A stretch of 64,000 nucleotides of DNA, from the NCBI GenBank assembly GCA_016787265.1, contig JAEUVF010000001.1, forward strand, positions 62,001-126,000, given 5' to 3'. The position numbers were made by a program, and so were the translations under genes. The notes beneath the pieces are model-generated. The model searched no databases. It saw nothing but the letters and a program-made list of their open reading frames with translations, and was not told the origin of the DNA. The DNA is from Flavipsychrobacter sp. Its GTDB lineage: Bacteria > Bacteroidota > Bacteroidia > Chitinophagales > Chitinophagaceae. This document shows positions 1-8,055 of the stretch, piece after piece (the first letter of the stretch is position 1; every line of letters begins with the position of its first letter).

Positions 1-509
1 TGTATAATTCAAAAATCAATGCTTCCTCTATTACTGCGGCCAACCAGGAGGCACTCTGGAGTTATTTCGCGAAAATGAACAACAACTTTAAACTGCCACA
101 TAATTTCAAGATCCAGTTGAGTGCCACCTATCAGTCTAAAACCAACCAGCCGGTTAACCAGGGCGGTGGTTTTGGTCCGGGTGGTGGACCTTCCATGGGC
201 GGATCCCAGAGTACGGCACAGGGATACATCAAATCCAATTATGGAATTGATCTGGCCCTGCAAAAAAGTTTCCTGAAAAACAATGCGGCTTCCGTAACGT
301 TTAGTGTTAATGATATTTTCCGCACAAGGAGATTTGAACAGTACACCGAAAGTGCTTTTTTCATTCAGAACAGTTACCGGTTAAACGACGTACCGATGTT
401 CCGGCTTAATTTTTCCTACCGGTTTGGACAAATGGATATGAGTTTATTCAAGCGAAAAAATATGAAAGGAGATATGGAAGGCTCGCAGGGAGTGATGCAG
501 GGTATGTAA
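1..509 (+). CDS. Outer-membrane beta-barrel protein, C-terminal part (5' truncated)
   Basis: The reading frame is open from the window edge (codons from position 3) and ends at TAA 507-509, leaving about 169 residues. Visible are alternating aromatic/polar strands typical of the last strands of a TonB-dependent-type barrel, a Gly/Pro-rich extracellular loop (GGGFGPGGGPSMGG), and a short charged tail after the final strand. This looks like the C-terminus of the Bacteroidota 'outer membrane beta-barrel family protein' group (CarboxypepD-reg plus OMP_b-brl_3), which has a TonB-receptor-like barrel. The N-terminal domains lie outside the window, so substrate and exact family are unproven. A strong hairpin terminator follows immediately. 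Confidence 0.75.
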   Translation, partial: YNSKINASSITAANQEALWSYFAKMNNNFKLPHNFKIQLSATYQSKTNQPVNQGGGFGPGGGPSMGGSQSTAQGYIKSNYGIDLALQKSFLKNNAASVTFSVNDIFRTRRFEQYTESAFFIQNSYRLNDVPMFRLNFSYRFGQMDMSLFKRKNMKGDMEGSQGVMQGM

Positions 510-510
510 C

Positions 511-545
511 AAAAAAGGGTGGCTCACAATTGGCCACCCTTTTTT
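511..545. terminator. Bidirectional intrinsic terminator
   Basis: Arms AAAAAAGGGTGGC (511-523) and GCCACCCTTTTTT (533-545) form a perfect 13-bp stem with a 9-nt loop, giving a T-tract on both strands. It sits between two convergent genes, the barrel protein (+) and the efflux outer-membrane factor (-), and can terminate both. Confidence 0.9.
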
Positions 546-546
546 A

Positions 547-1983
547 TTATTTCCATCCACCTCCAAGCGCATGGTATAAATTAATAGAAGCCTGCCATTG
601 TTTGAGTTTGGTTTCTACCAGTTCAAACCGTGCTTCCAGCGCTTCCCGCTGCGTAAACAATACTTCCGTGTAATCCGCTCTTGCTGCATTGAATAGACGA
701 TTCGAGATATCTACTGACAAAACAAGGTCTTCTACCTGTTGTTTCTTTTGCAGATAACTGTTCTCCAGGTTGCTGATATTCGATACCTGGTTTTTGGTTT
801 CCAGAAACGCAGATAAGAGTTTTTGTTCGTACTCATACACCACTTGCATTTGTTTGGCATTGGCATTCAGGTAAGAAGCTTTCAACGCATTCCGGTTTAT
901 CAAGGGAGCAGCCAGGTCTCCCGCCAAAGAAAACAACATGGATTCGGGTGCCTTGAACAGATAACCCGGATTAAAGGCTCCAAATCCAATGGCCGACTGA
1001 ATGCCAAGCGATGGATAAAACTGTGCTCTTGCCACACTGACATCCAGTTTGGCAGCAGACAATTCCATTTCGGATTGCCGGATATCCGGACGGTTAAACA
1101 GCAATTGAGTAGGGAGTCCTGTTTGCAGGGCTGGTACCAGGCTTTGTTCAAAATCACCCCGGTTTCTTGGAATGGGTTGTGGAAACCGACCCAATAAAAA
1201 ATTAATTCGGTTCTCCGTTTCCGTTATCTGCTGCCGTATGTTGAATTCCATGCTACGCGTACTGGCCAGTTGTGCATCAAATCTACGTACTGCCAGTTCC
1301 GTTACCTTGGTTGCCTCTTTCTGCACTTTAACCAGTTCATACGCATTCTGCTGAATGGCAATATTCTGTTGCAGGATTTCCAGTTGTTTGTCAAGTGCCA
1401 GCAATTCATAATAAGAGCTTGCAATTTCAGCAACCAGGTTGGTGATCATGAAATTTTTTCCTTCCATACTTGCCAGGTACCGAATACTTGCTGCTTTTGT
1501 AGCATTGCGCAATTTGTGCCAGATATCCAGTTCCCAGCTGGCATAAGCACCAATGCCAAATTCTCCAAGAGGTTCCGGCATTTCTTTTCCCGGTTTGATT
1601 TCTGTAGTGGCTTCCAATGCCCCGATATTGGTATACCTGGGAACCTTGGTTGCTCCTGCGCCTGCTTTGATTCCTACAAAGGGGAGGTATTCTCCTTTCC
1701 TTGCCCGGATTTCATTTTTGCTCATTTCGATTTCCTGCAAGAGTATGTTCAACTCCTGGTTGTGCGCCAGTGCTGTATCTATTAATGCACTCAGGTCGGG
1801 ATCAGCAAAGATGTTTTTCCAGTTAACAGACGCACTGTTGGTGCTGTCGGTAACCGGACTGGTAAACTGTTCCGGAACCGTTTTGCTGGCGGGTCTGTTC
1901 ACCAGCTCTGGCAGTTTACAACTGCTCAGTAGCAGCATCGTCCATACGATCCAGCTGTATTTTTGGATGTTTCTTTTTTGCAT
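547..1983 (-). CDS. RND efflux outer-membrane factor lipoprotein (OprM/NodT type)
   Basis: This 478-residue protein is the outer-membrane channel of a tripartite multidrug-type efflux pump. It begins with a lipoprotein signal (LLLSSC, lipid Cys at about residue 22) and has the two-fold OEP repeat rich in long helices; 'LLFNRPDIRQSEMELSAAKLDVSVARAQFYPSLG' around residues 290-325 is a hallmark of the NodT/OprM family. It is the last gene of the operon after the adaptor and the pump. Its ATG lies inside the pump gene, which it overlaps by 68 nt. The start is fixed because the lipobox needs the preceding signal sequence. Substrates cannot be read from sequence. Confidence 0.93.
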   Translation of the reverse strand: MQKRNIQKYSWIVWTMLLLSSCKLPELVNRPASKTVPEQFTSPVTDSTNSASVNWKNIFADPDLSALIDTALAHNQELNILLQEIEMSKNEIRARKGEYLPFVGIKAGAGATKVPRYTNIGALEATTEIKPGKEMPEPLGEFGIGAYASWELDIWHKLRNATKAASIRYLASMEGKNFMITNLVAEIASSYYELLALDKQLEILQQNIAIQQNAYELVKVQKEATKVTELAVRRFDAQLASTRSMEFNIRQQITETENRINFLLGRFPQPIPRNRGDFEQSLVPALQTGLPTQLLFNRPDIRQSEMELSAAKLDVSVARAQFYPSLGIQSAIGFGAFNPGYLFKAPESMLFSLAGDLAAPLINRNALKASYLNANAKQMQVVYEYEQKLLSAFLETKNQVSNISNLENSYLQKKQQVEDLVLSVDISNRLFNAARADYTEVLFTQREALEARFELVETKLKQWQASINLYHALGGGWK

Positions 1984-4900
1984 GATGTGAAAATTCTTCA
2001 GTTAATGGGGTGTCTTCTTCTTTTTTGATGAGTTTGCGTCCGTCTGCCAGGCTTCCGAATACATAGTAGAGTCCGGGTACCACAATCACTCCAAACACAG
2101 TACCCAGCAACATGCCTCCGGCGGAAGAAGCTCCGATTGTCCGGTTGCCGATTGCACCCGGACCCGTTGCTGCCAATAACGGTAATAAGCCCGCAATAAA
2201 GGCAAAGGAGGTCATAAGGATCGGACGGAATCGAACTTTGGCGCCTTCAATCGCCGCTTCCAGAACAGTAAATCCTTCCTGTCTTTTCTGAATCGCAAAC
2301 TCTACAATCAATACGGCGTTTTTACCCAGGAGTCCGACTAGCATTACCAATCCTACCTGCGCATAAATATCATTGGCGAGTCCCATCATTTTCAAAAACA
2401 GGAAGGCGCCAAATACTCCAGCCGGTAAGGAAAGAATTACTGCCAGCGGAATAATGAAACTTTCATATTGGGCTGCCAGCACCAGGTACACAAATCCAAG
2501 TACGATAAGAAAAATATACAGGGATTCATTGCCTCTCTGTACCTCATCTTTTGAAAGTCCCAGCCAGTCGATATCATAGCCTTTTGGTAAGGTTTCTCTG
2601 GCAACCTGTTTGATCACGTCAATAGCCTGTCCGCTGCTGTATCCTTTTGCCGGTGATCCATTAATCGCAGAGGAGGTGTACATATTGTACCGCGTGATTT
2701 CGTTCATGCCCTGTGATTTTTTGATCTTCATAAAGGCAGAGTAGGGCACCATTTCATCCCGGTTGTTTTTCACATAGAGTTGCATCAGGTCGCTGGGCAT
2801 CTCCCTGTATTTCGCATCGGCCTGCACATATACTTTGAAAAAAGTACCAAAACGAATAAAGCCCTGTTCGTAGGTACTGCCAATCAAAATCGAAAGATTA
2901 TCCATGGCCTTACCAATGGATACCCCTTTTTGCATGGCTGCCTGGTTGTCAATCTCCAGCTCATACTGTGGATAGTTCGCAGCGAAAAAGGTAAAGAGTC
3001 CGGTTAACTCTTTTCGTTTTTCCAGCGCCTCCATAAATGCGGTATTCACTTCACCGAATGCTTTGTAGTCACCCGTGTTGGTTTTGTCCAGCAAACGGAG
3101 GGAGAAACCGCCTGTTGCACCATAACCCGGAACCGCTGGTGGTTCAAAGAATTCGATGGTGGCGCCTGGTATTGTCCTGGCTTCCGATTCCAGCTCTTCA
3201 ATGATCTCGTGAACCGATTGCTTTCTTTCCGACCAGTTTTTCAGGTTGATCAGACAGGTTCCTGCATTGGACCCGCGGCCCTCTGTCATAATTTCATAAC
3301 CGGCCAAAGCAGATACAGATTGCACGCCTTCATTTTTTTCACAGATCTCCTGCAATTTGCGGGCGATATCATTGGTGCGTTCAAGCGTGGAGCCGGGTGG
3401 CGTTTGGATAATGGCATAAATCATTCCCTGGTCTTCTCCGGGAATAAATCCGGAAGGAAGCGCTGCTGTTGTAAACAGGATACTGGCACAAAAGGCAATC
3501 AGCATACCAAAGGTTAACACCCTCCGATGGGTGATCACACGAAGAAATTTTGTATATGAACCTAACAGACCATTAAACTTCCGGTTAAACCAATCGATAA
3601 ACAGGTTGATGGGTGTTTTCTTTCGGGGTTTCCCATGGTTGTTTTTCAGGATCATCGCACAGAGTACCGGTGTTAGGGTAAGTGCTACAATACCCGAAAT
3701 CACAATGGAACTGGCCATAGTGATGGAAAACTGCCGATAGAAAACTCCGACTGGTCCACTCATAAAGGCAACCGGCACAAATACGGCAGTCATTAAGAGG
3801 GTAATGGCGATGATCGCGCCACTGATTTCATTCAATACCTGTTTAGTAGCCTTATAAGGGTTTAAATTTTCTTCTTCCATTTTGGCATGTACTGCTTCCA
3901 CTACTACAATCGCATTGTCCACCACAATACCAATTGCCAGTACCAGGGCGAAGAGTGTAATCAGGTTAATCGTAATGCCAAAAAACTTCATGGCCATAAA
4001 GGCTCCAACCAGGGAAACCGGTACCGCCAGTGTGGGAATGAGGGTTGATCGCCAGTCGCCCAGGAAAACAAATACTACAAGGGCTACCAGAATAAAAGCT
4101 TCCGTAAGGGTATGAATTACTTTTTCAATCGACGCATCCAGGAAGGTGGATACATCATAACTGATCTGGTATTCCATTTCCGGAGGAAAAGATGTCTTTT
4201 TAATCTCCTCCAGTTTTTCCTTTACTTCCTTAATTACTTCTGTTGCATTACTGCCATAGGTTTGTTTCAATACAATTGCGGCAGAGGGGTGATTGTCGAG
4301 GTTAGAATAGATATCGTAAAATTCACTTCCGAGTTCTACCTCTGCAACATCTTTCAGGTGAAGGATTTCTCCATCGGGAGTAGCACGTACAATGATATCT
4401 TCGTATTGCTCCGGTTTATTGTATCGGCCGGGGTAGGTTAATACATATTCCAGCGACTGAGATCGTTTACCGGTGCTCTGGCCCAGCCGGCCCGGAGAAC
4501 CGATGATACTTTGTTCCGCCATCGCTTCCATCACTTCTTCCGTTGACACATTATAGGCTCTCATGCGATCCGGTTTCAGCCAGATACGCATAGCATATTG
4601 TCGGCTACCCAGGATTTTCGCACTACCAACTCCTTTTAGTCGGCTCAACTCCGGAATGATATTGACATTGGCAAAGTTGTAGGCGAATTTTTCGTCCACA
4701 TTTTTGTTGGTACTGAAAACGTTCACGTACATCAGCATGTTGGGAGAAGTATAACTAACTACTAATCCTTCGCGTTGCACCAAAGGCGGCAGGCGGTTGG
4801 TTACCTGTTCGATTCTTGTCTTGACATTTACCATTGCCTGACTGGGATCTGTTTCCAGGTCAAACACTACCTGGATCGTGGCTTCACCAGCACTGGTGGC

Positions 4901-5143
4901 GTCAGAGGTCATATACTTCATGCCGGGAGTACCATTGATGGCTTTTTCCATCGGAATCAGCACTGATTCCACCAATACATTGGCACTGGCTCCGGGATAG
5001 GCTACGTTTACCACCACCATTGGCGGGGCTACAGAGGGAAATTGCGAAACCGGAAGGGTTTCGATCGACAGAATACCCATGAATATAATCACCACGGAGA
5101 TTACAATCGCGAGTACCGGTCGCTGCATAAACATTTTAAACAT
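1916..5143 (-). CDS. RND efflux pump inner-membrane transporter (AcrB/HAE1 type)
   Basis: This 1075-residue proton-driven exporter has full family length. The N-terminus MFKMFMQRPVLAIVISVVIIFMGILSIETLPVSQFP is typical of HAE1 RND pumps. The TM4 proton-relay aspartates are present in 'GIVVDNAIVVVEAV' (about residue 410), and the TM10 lysine in 'GLLGKNAVLIVEFA'. Two large periplasmic porter/docking loops follow TM1 and TM7. The C-terminal tail is charged and cytoplasmic, and its last 68 nt are also the 5' end of the outer-membrane factor gene. The adaptor gene is 24 nt upstream. This arrangement defines a complete MFP-RND-OMF operon exporting amphiphilic compounds; the actual substrate is unknown. 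Confidence 0.96.
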   Translation of the reverse strand: MFKMFMQRPVLAIVISVVIIFMGILSIETLPVSQFPSVAPPMVVVNVAYPGASANVLVESVLIPMEKAINGTPGMKYMTSDATSAGEATIQVVFDLETDPSQAMVNVKTRIEQVTNRLPPLVQREGLVVSYTSPNMLMYVNVFSTNKNVDEKFAYNFANVNIIPELSRLKGVGSAKILGSRQYAMRIWLKPDRMRAYNVSTEEVMEAMAEQSIIGSPGRLGQSTGKRSQSLEYVLTYPGRYNKPEQYEDIIVRATPDGEILHLKDVAEVELGSEFYDIYSNLDNHPSAAIVLKQTYGSNATEVIKEVKEKLEEIKKTSFPPEMEYQISYDVSTFLDASIEKVIHTLTEAFILVALVVFVFLGDWRSTLIPTLAVPVSLVGAFMAMKFFGITINLITLFALVLAIGIVVDNAIVVVEAVHAKMEEENLNPYKATKQVLNEISGAIIAITLLMTAVFVPVAFMSGPVGVFYRQFSITMASSIVISGIVALTLTPVLCAMILKNNHGKPRKKTPINLFIDWFNRKFNGLLGSYTKFLRVITHRRVLTFGMLIAFCASILFTTAALPSGFIPGEDQGMIYAIIQTPPGSTLERTNDIARKLQEICEKNEGVQSVSALAGYEIMTEGRGSNAGTCLINLKNWSERKQSVHEIIEELESEARTIPGATIEFFEPPAVPGYGATGGFSLRLLDKTNTGDYKAFGEVNTAFMEALEKRKELTGLFTFFAANYPQYELEIDNQAAMQKGVSIGKAMDNLSILIGSTYEQGFIRFGTFFKVYVQADAKYREMPSDLMQLYVKNNRDEMVPYSAFMKIKKSQGMNEITRYNMYTSSAINGSPAKGYSSGQAIDVIKQVARETLPKGYDIDWLGLSKDEVQRGNESLYIFLIVLGFVYLVLAAQYESFIIPLAVILSLPAGVFGAFLFLKMMGLANDIYAQVGLVMLVGLLGKNAVLIVEFAIQKRQEGFTVLEAAIEGAKVRFRPILMTSFAFIAGLLPLLAATGPGAIGNRTIGASSAGGMLLGTVFGVIVVPGLYYVFGSLADGRKLIKKEEDTPLTEEFSHHAKKKHPKIQLDRMDDAATEQL

Positions 5144-5167
5144 GTTTTTCAGTTTTGAGGTTCGGGA

Positions 5168-6247
5168 TTATTGCACGGGCAGTTTGAGGGAACTCAGCAC
5201 GGCTTTCGGATCTTCTGTCTGGAATTGAATTTTATCGCCGTCCTGCACTTTACGGATACCCTCCAGCAGGATATTTTCTCCTGGTTTCAAGCCGCCGTTT
5301 ACGACAAATAAATCTTCCAGTTCCGCACCTACTTTGATTTCTCGCGTATGAACGGTATTGTCTTTATCTACTATGTAAACAAAGATTTTATCCATCACTT
5401 CAAAACTTGCTTTTTGTGGAACCAGGATGGCCTCCTTTAATGCTTCTTTCACCAGGATATTTCCTGTTTCTCCATTTCTTAAAAGCCCTTTTGGATTAGG
5501 GAAAGTGGCTCTGAATGAAATGTTCCCGGTTTCATTATCAAAATCCGCCTCAATGGTTTCTACCTTTCCTTTTTGCGGGAAAATTTGCTGGTTGGCCATG
5601 CGTAATTCAACGGGTTGATTTTTGATATCACTGTTGTTGAAGAGATTCAGGTATTCAGCTTCGGGTACATTGAAATACACCCACATGTGACTATTGTCAG
5701 AAAGATGCGTGAGCAGATCACCTTCATCCAGCAGGCTCCCTTTCCTGACAAGAAAGCGATCGATCATGCCATTGAAGGGGGCATAAATGCTGGTAAACTG
5801 CAGGTGAACGTTTTTAATATTGAGTTCAGCCTTCGCTTTGTTCAGTCTTGCTTTGGCCATTGCCAGTTCATTGGGGGAAACGATATTGGATTCAGCCAGT
5901 TTTTGAGTGTTCTGGTATTCAATTTCAGCGAATTCCACTTCAGCTTTTGCTTTCTGTGCTTCAGCATCATATAACTGAGGCATGATTTTGAAGAGCAACT
6001 GTCCTTTTTTTACAGATTGTCCTTCATCGATATAAATATCCTGGAGATAACCTCTTTCCTGGGCACGAACTTCAATATGTTGAATAGAACGGATCTGTGC
6101 TACATATTCTCTTTCGAGGACGGTATCTATAATAAGTGGTTGGGTAACGATAAAATGGGTAGTGGCTTCTTTTTCTTCCGCTTTATGGCCACATCCGGTA
6201 CTGGCCAGTAGTACATACAGACCAGTAAGCACGAAAATTTGCTTCAT
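5168..6247 (-). CDS. RND efflux periplasmic adaptor (membrane fusion protein, lipoprotein)
   Basis: This AcrA-type adaptor links the RND pump to the outer-membrane channel. The reading frame extends to a TTG at 6268, but ATG 6247 is preferred because it gives a compact lipoprotein signal (MKQIFVLTGLYVLLASTGC, lipid Cys at residue 19) and 359 residues. Recognisable parts are the biotinyl-lipoyl-like half motifs ('VRAQERGYLQDIYIDEGQSVKKGQLLFKI' and 'IYAPFNGMIDRFLVRKGSLLDEGDLL') flanking a helical hairpin, then beta-barrel and membrane-proximal domains. It is the first gene of the three-gene efflux operon. Confidence in family is high. Confidence 0.94.
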   Translation of the reverse strand: MKQIFVLTGLYVLLASTGCGHKAEEKEATTHFIVTQPLIIDTVLEREYVAQIRSIQHIEVRAQERGYLQDIYIDEGQSVKKGQLLFKIMPQLYDAEAQKAKAEVEFAEIEYQNTQKLAESNIVSPNELAMAKARLNKAKAELNIKNVHLQFTSIYAPFNGMIDRFLVRKGSLLDEGDLLTHLSDNSHMWVYFNVPEAEYLNLFNNSDIKNQPVELRMANQQIFPQKGKVETIEADFDNETGNISFRATFPNPKGLLRNGETGNILVKEALKEAILVPQKASFEVMDKIFVYIVDKDNTVHTREIKVGAELEDLFVVNGGLKPGENILLEGIRKVQDGDKIQFQTEDPKAVLSSLKLPVQ

Positions 6248-6315
6248 GTAAATGGGAGATTTAAACAATAAATTAAAAGGCAGTAATAAATGAGAAAGCT
6301 CGGAGGAGAGTGGTA

Positions 6316-6720
6316 TTAAATGCGGAAGATTTGGAGGGAACTCAATCGTTCACTGGTGGAAAGTTGGGTGACTGCCAGGCTGCCGGTAAATGGTACAGCT
6401 TCCAGTTCAAATCCGGGATCGGGCTGTCCAAATAAAATGCTGATGCAAATGGATAAATGCCGGTTGCCTAACTCGAGTATCCAGTACTGTTGTTTGTCTT
6501 CGGATTCTTCAATAAACAGCAACTCTTCCGGTCTTTCCGGAAGCGGTGCATTGATCCATTGATAATCGGAATGGGAGAGGCCTGCATCCTGGGTAGATAG
6601 TTGTTCCTGGTGAAATTTGACCCCGGTGGATTGTAGTGTTTCGGCTTTTGCATGTAAGCCAAAAACTGTCAGTACTACTAACAGCAGGCAGGAAACCCGT
6701 ATTTTTTTCAACCAGCTCAT
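6316..6720 (-). CDS. Small secreted protein of unknown function
   Basis: I do not recognise this family. The 134-residue product starts with a clear Sec signal peptide (MSWLKKIRVSCLLLVVLTVFGLHAKAE). The mature part is about 108 residues, acidic and Pro/Glu-rich in the middle ('INAPLPERPEELLFIEESEDKQQYW'), with no Cys pairs or transmembrane segment. The gene ends 68 nt before the efflux adaptor gene on the same strand, so it may be the first gene of that transcription unit. A function in efflux is only inferred from position. Confidence 0.65.
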   Translation of the reverse strand: MSWLKKIRVSCLLLVVLTVFGLHAKAETLQSTGVKFHQEQLSTQDAGLSHSDYQWINAPLPERPEELLFIEESEDKQQYWILELGNRHLSICISILFGQPDPGFELEAVPFTGSLAVTQLSTSERLSSLQIFRI

Positions 6721-6754
6721 TCGGCGCCGGAAAATTACTTAAAATAATTCAACA

Positions 6755-6784
6755 CAAACGTTTGCCTGTTGCTAATTCGCCAAA
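6755..6784 (-). promoter_or_regulatory. Candidate promoter for the secreted protein and efflux operon
   Basis: On the minus strand TTTG (6781-6784) is followed after 18 nt by AACGTTTG (6755-6762). This fits the Bacteroidota primary promoter pattern TTTG/TAnnTTTG with one mismatch. It would drive the 6316-6720 gene and probably the RND operon. An inverted repeat overlaps its spacer (see next entry). Confidence 0.45.
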
Positions 6785-6791
6785 ACAGGCA
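6763..6791. promoter_or_regulatory. Inverted repeat between divergent genes, possible operator
   Basis: TGCCTGTT (6763-6770) and AACAGGCA (6784-6791) are perfect 8-bp complementary arms 13 nt apart. The repeat occupies the spacer of the candidate leftward promoter in the gap between the efflux unit and the divergent acyltransferase gene, which is a typical place for a repressor site. No regulator gene is adjacent. Confidence 0.4.
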
Positions 6792-6826
6792 TAAATTATA
6801 CAGATTTACCATCTTTTCTGAAGTAT

Positions 6827-7885
6827 ATGCCAAAACGATTGCTATCCCTGGATGTCATGCGCGGATTGATCATGATCCTGCTTGCTGCTGAAAGTACTTC
6901 ACTTTACAGCCGGCTGGATAAAGCCGCAGCAGGAACCTGGTTGCAGCGGGTGACAGAGCAGTTCTTTCACCACGACTGGCATGGACTTCGGTTCTGGGAT
7001 TTGATTCAGCCCGCCTTTATGACCATGGCCGGTGCTGCGATGTTTCTTTCTTTTTATTTCAAAGAGCAAAAAGGAATTACCTGGAAAGAAAATCTTCCTC
7101 ATATTTTGTCCAGGTCTTTCAAACTCTTTTTATTTGGAACAGCACTTCATTGCGTGTACAGCGGAAAACTGGTTTGGGAGCTCTGGAATGTGTTGACACA
7201 GCTTGCCTTCACTACTCTTATCGCCTATCTGCTAATTAATAAATCCTACCTGTTTCAGGCCCTGGTGAGTATTGGGCTGATAATACTTTCAGAAACATTG
7301 TACCGGACTGTACTGGTGGGCGAATTCAACCAGCCTTTCGTAATAGGAAAAAATTTCGGATCCTTTACGGATATGCAGGTGATGGGAAAAATAAATTCCG
7401 GAGGCTGGGTGTTTGTCAATTTTATTCCAACCAGCGCTCATACGATCTGGGGGGTATTGGCCGGGAAGCTATTTGTGGATGATCGGTTTCAGGCAGGCCA
7501 GAAACTCCGATATCTCGTCATTAGTGGAGTAGCGCTTTTATTGGTTGGATATGGTGCAGATCTGGGCGGACTATCACCCATCATTAAACGAATCTGCACC
7601 GGGTCTTTTGTACTGGTATCGGGTGGATGGGTCGTACTCTTTATGGCATTTTTATATTGGTTGGTGGATGTTCGTCATTTCAACAAAGCAGCCTGGCTCT
7701 TTTCGGTGGTTGGTATGAATGCTATATTTATCTACCTGTTTTTTGAAACGGTTGGCCATCAGTGGCTAAACGGAACCGTGGCAATTTTTGTACAACAGCC
7801 CATCCTGGCTTCTCTGGTTACTCTATTTATCTTGTGGTATATCTGCTATTTTTTTTACAAAAAGAAAATCTTCTTCAAGCTTTAA
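6827..7885 (+). CDS. HGSNAT-like membrane acyltransferase (DUF5009/DUF1624 group)
   Basis: This 352-residue polytopic membrane protein has about ten hydrophobic segments. Its start 'RLLSLDVMRGLIMILLAAES' matches the 'SlDvlRGl.i' motif of bacterial relatives of heparan-alpha-glucosaminide N-acetyltransferase and other membrane acyltransferases. Further conserved features are 'GLRFWDLIQPAFMTMAGAAM' around residues 52-72 and a late 'GMNAIFIYLFFE' motif. Such proteins are thought to move acyl groups across the membrane to sugars or glycans; the acceptor is unknown. It stands alone, divergent from the efflux region and upstream of SusCD pair 1. No obvious terminator separates it from the SusC gene. 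Confidence 0.75.
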   Translation: MPKRLLSLDVMRGLIMILLAAESTSLYSRLDKAAAGTWLQRVTEQFFHHDWHGLRFWDLIQPAFMTMAGAAMFLSFYFKEQKGITWKENLPHILSRSFKLFLFGTALHCVYSGKLVWELWNVLTQLAFTTLIAYLLINKSYLFQALVSIGLIILSETLYRTVLVGEFNQPFVIGKNFGSFTDMQVMGKINSGGWVFVNFIPTSAHTIWGVLAGKLFVDDRFQAGQKLRYLVISGVALLLVGYGADLGGLSPIIKRICTGSFVLVSGGWVVLFMAFLYWLVDVRHFNKAAWLFSVVGMNAIFIYLFFETVGHQWLNGTVAIFVQQPILASLVTLFILWYICYFFYKKKIFFKL

Positions 7886-8055
7886 CGGGGTTGTTTGAAT
7901 AAGTACTATGGTACTATTTTATACAAAAGATTGCCTGAAAAGGAACATATTCGTAGGGTAAGTTTAACGATTTAGTTAACTATTAAATAACCTGTTCGTA
8001 ACGATTGCTCAAAACGTCCCTTCTACTTTTATTCCAATTTTTTAATTCTTCTAAC
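7886..8055 (+). promoter_or_regulatory. Leader region of SusCD pair 1
   Basis: This 170-nt AT-rich gap contains a small inverted repeat, AGTAC-tatg-GTACT (7902-7915), and several weak TA-rich promoter-like stretches, but none matches TTTG-N19-TAnnTTTG well. I see no riboswitch, terminator or leader peptide here. Confidence 0.3.

Noticed and set aside
1270..1785. 171-codon open frame antisense to the efflux outer-membrane factor
   Set aside because: The opposite strand encodes a full-length, well conserved OprM-type protein; this frame has no signal peptide or family motif.
7902..7915. Short palindrome AGTAC-tatg-GTACT upstream of SusC 1
   Set aside because: It is too short and too AT-rich to call an operator, and no regulator gene is adjacent; it is mentioned only as part of the leader.
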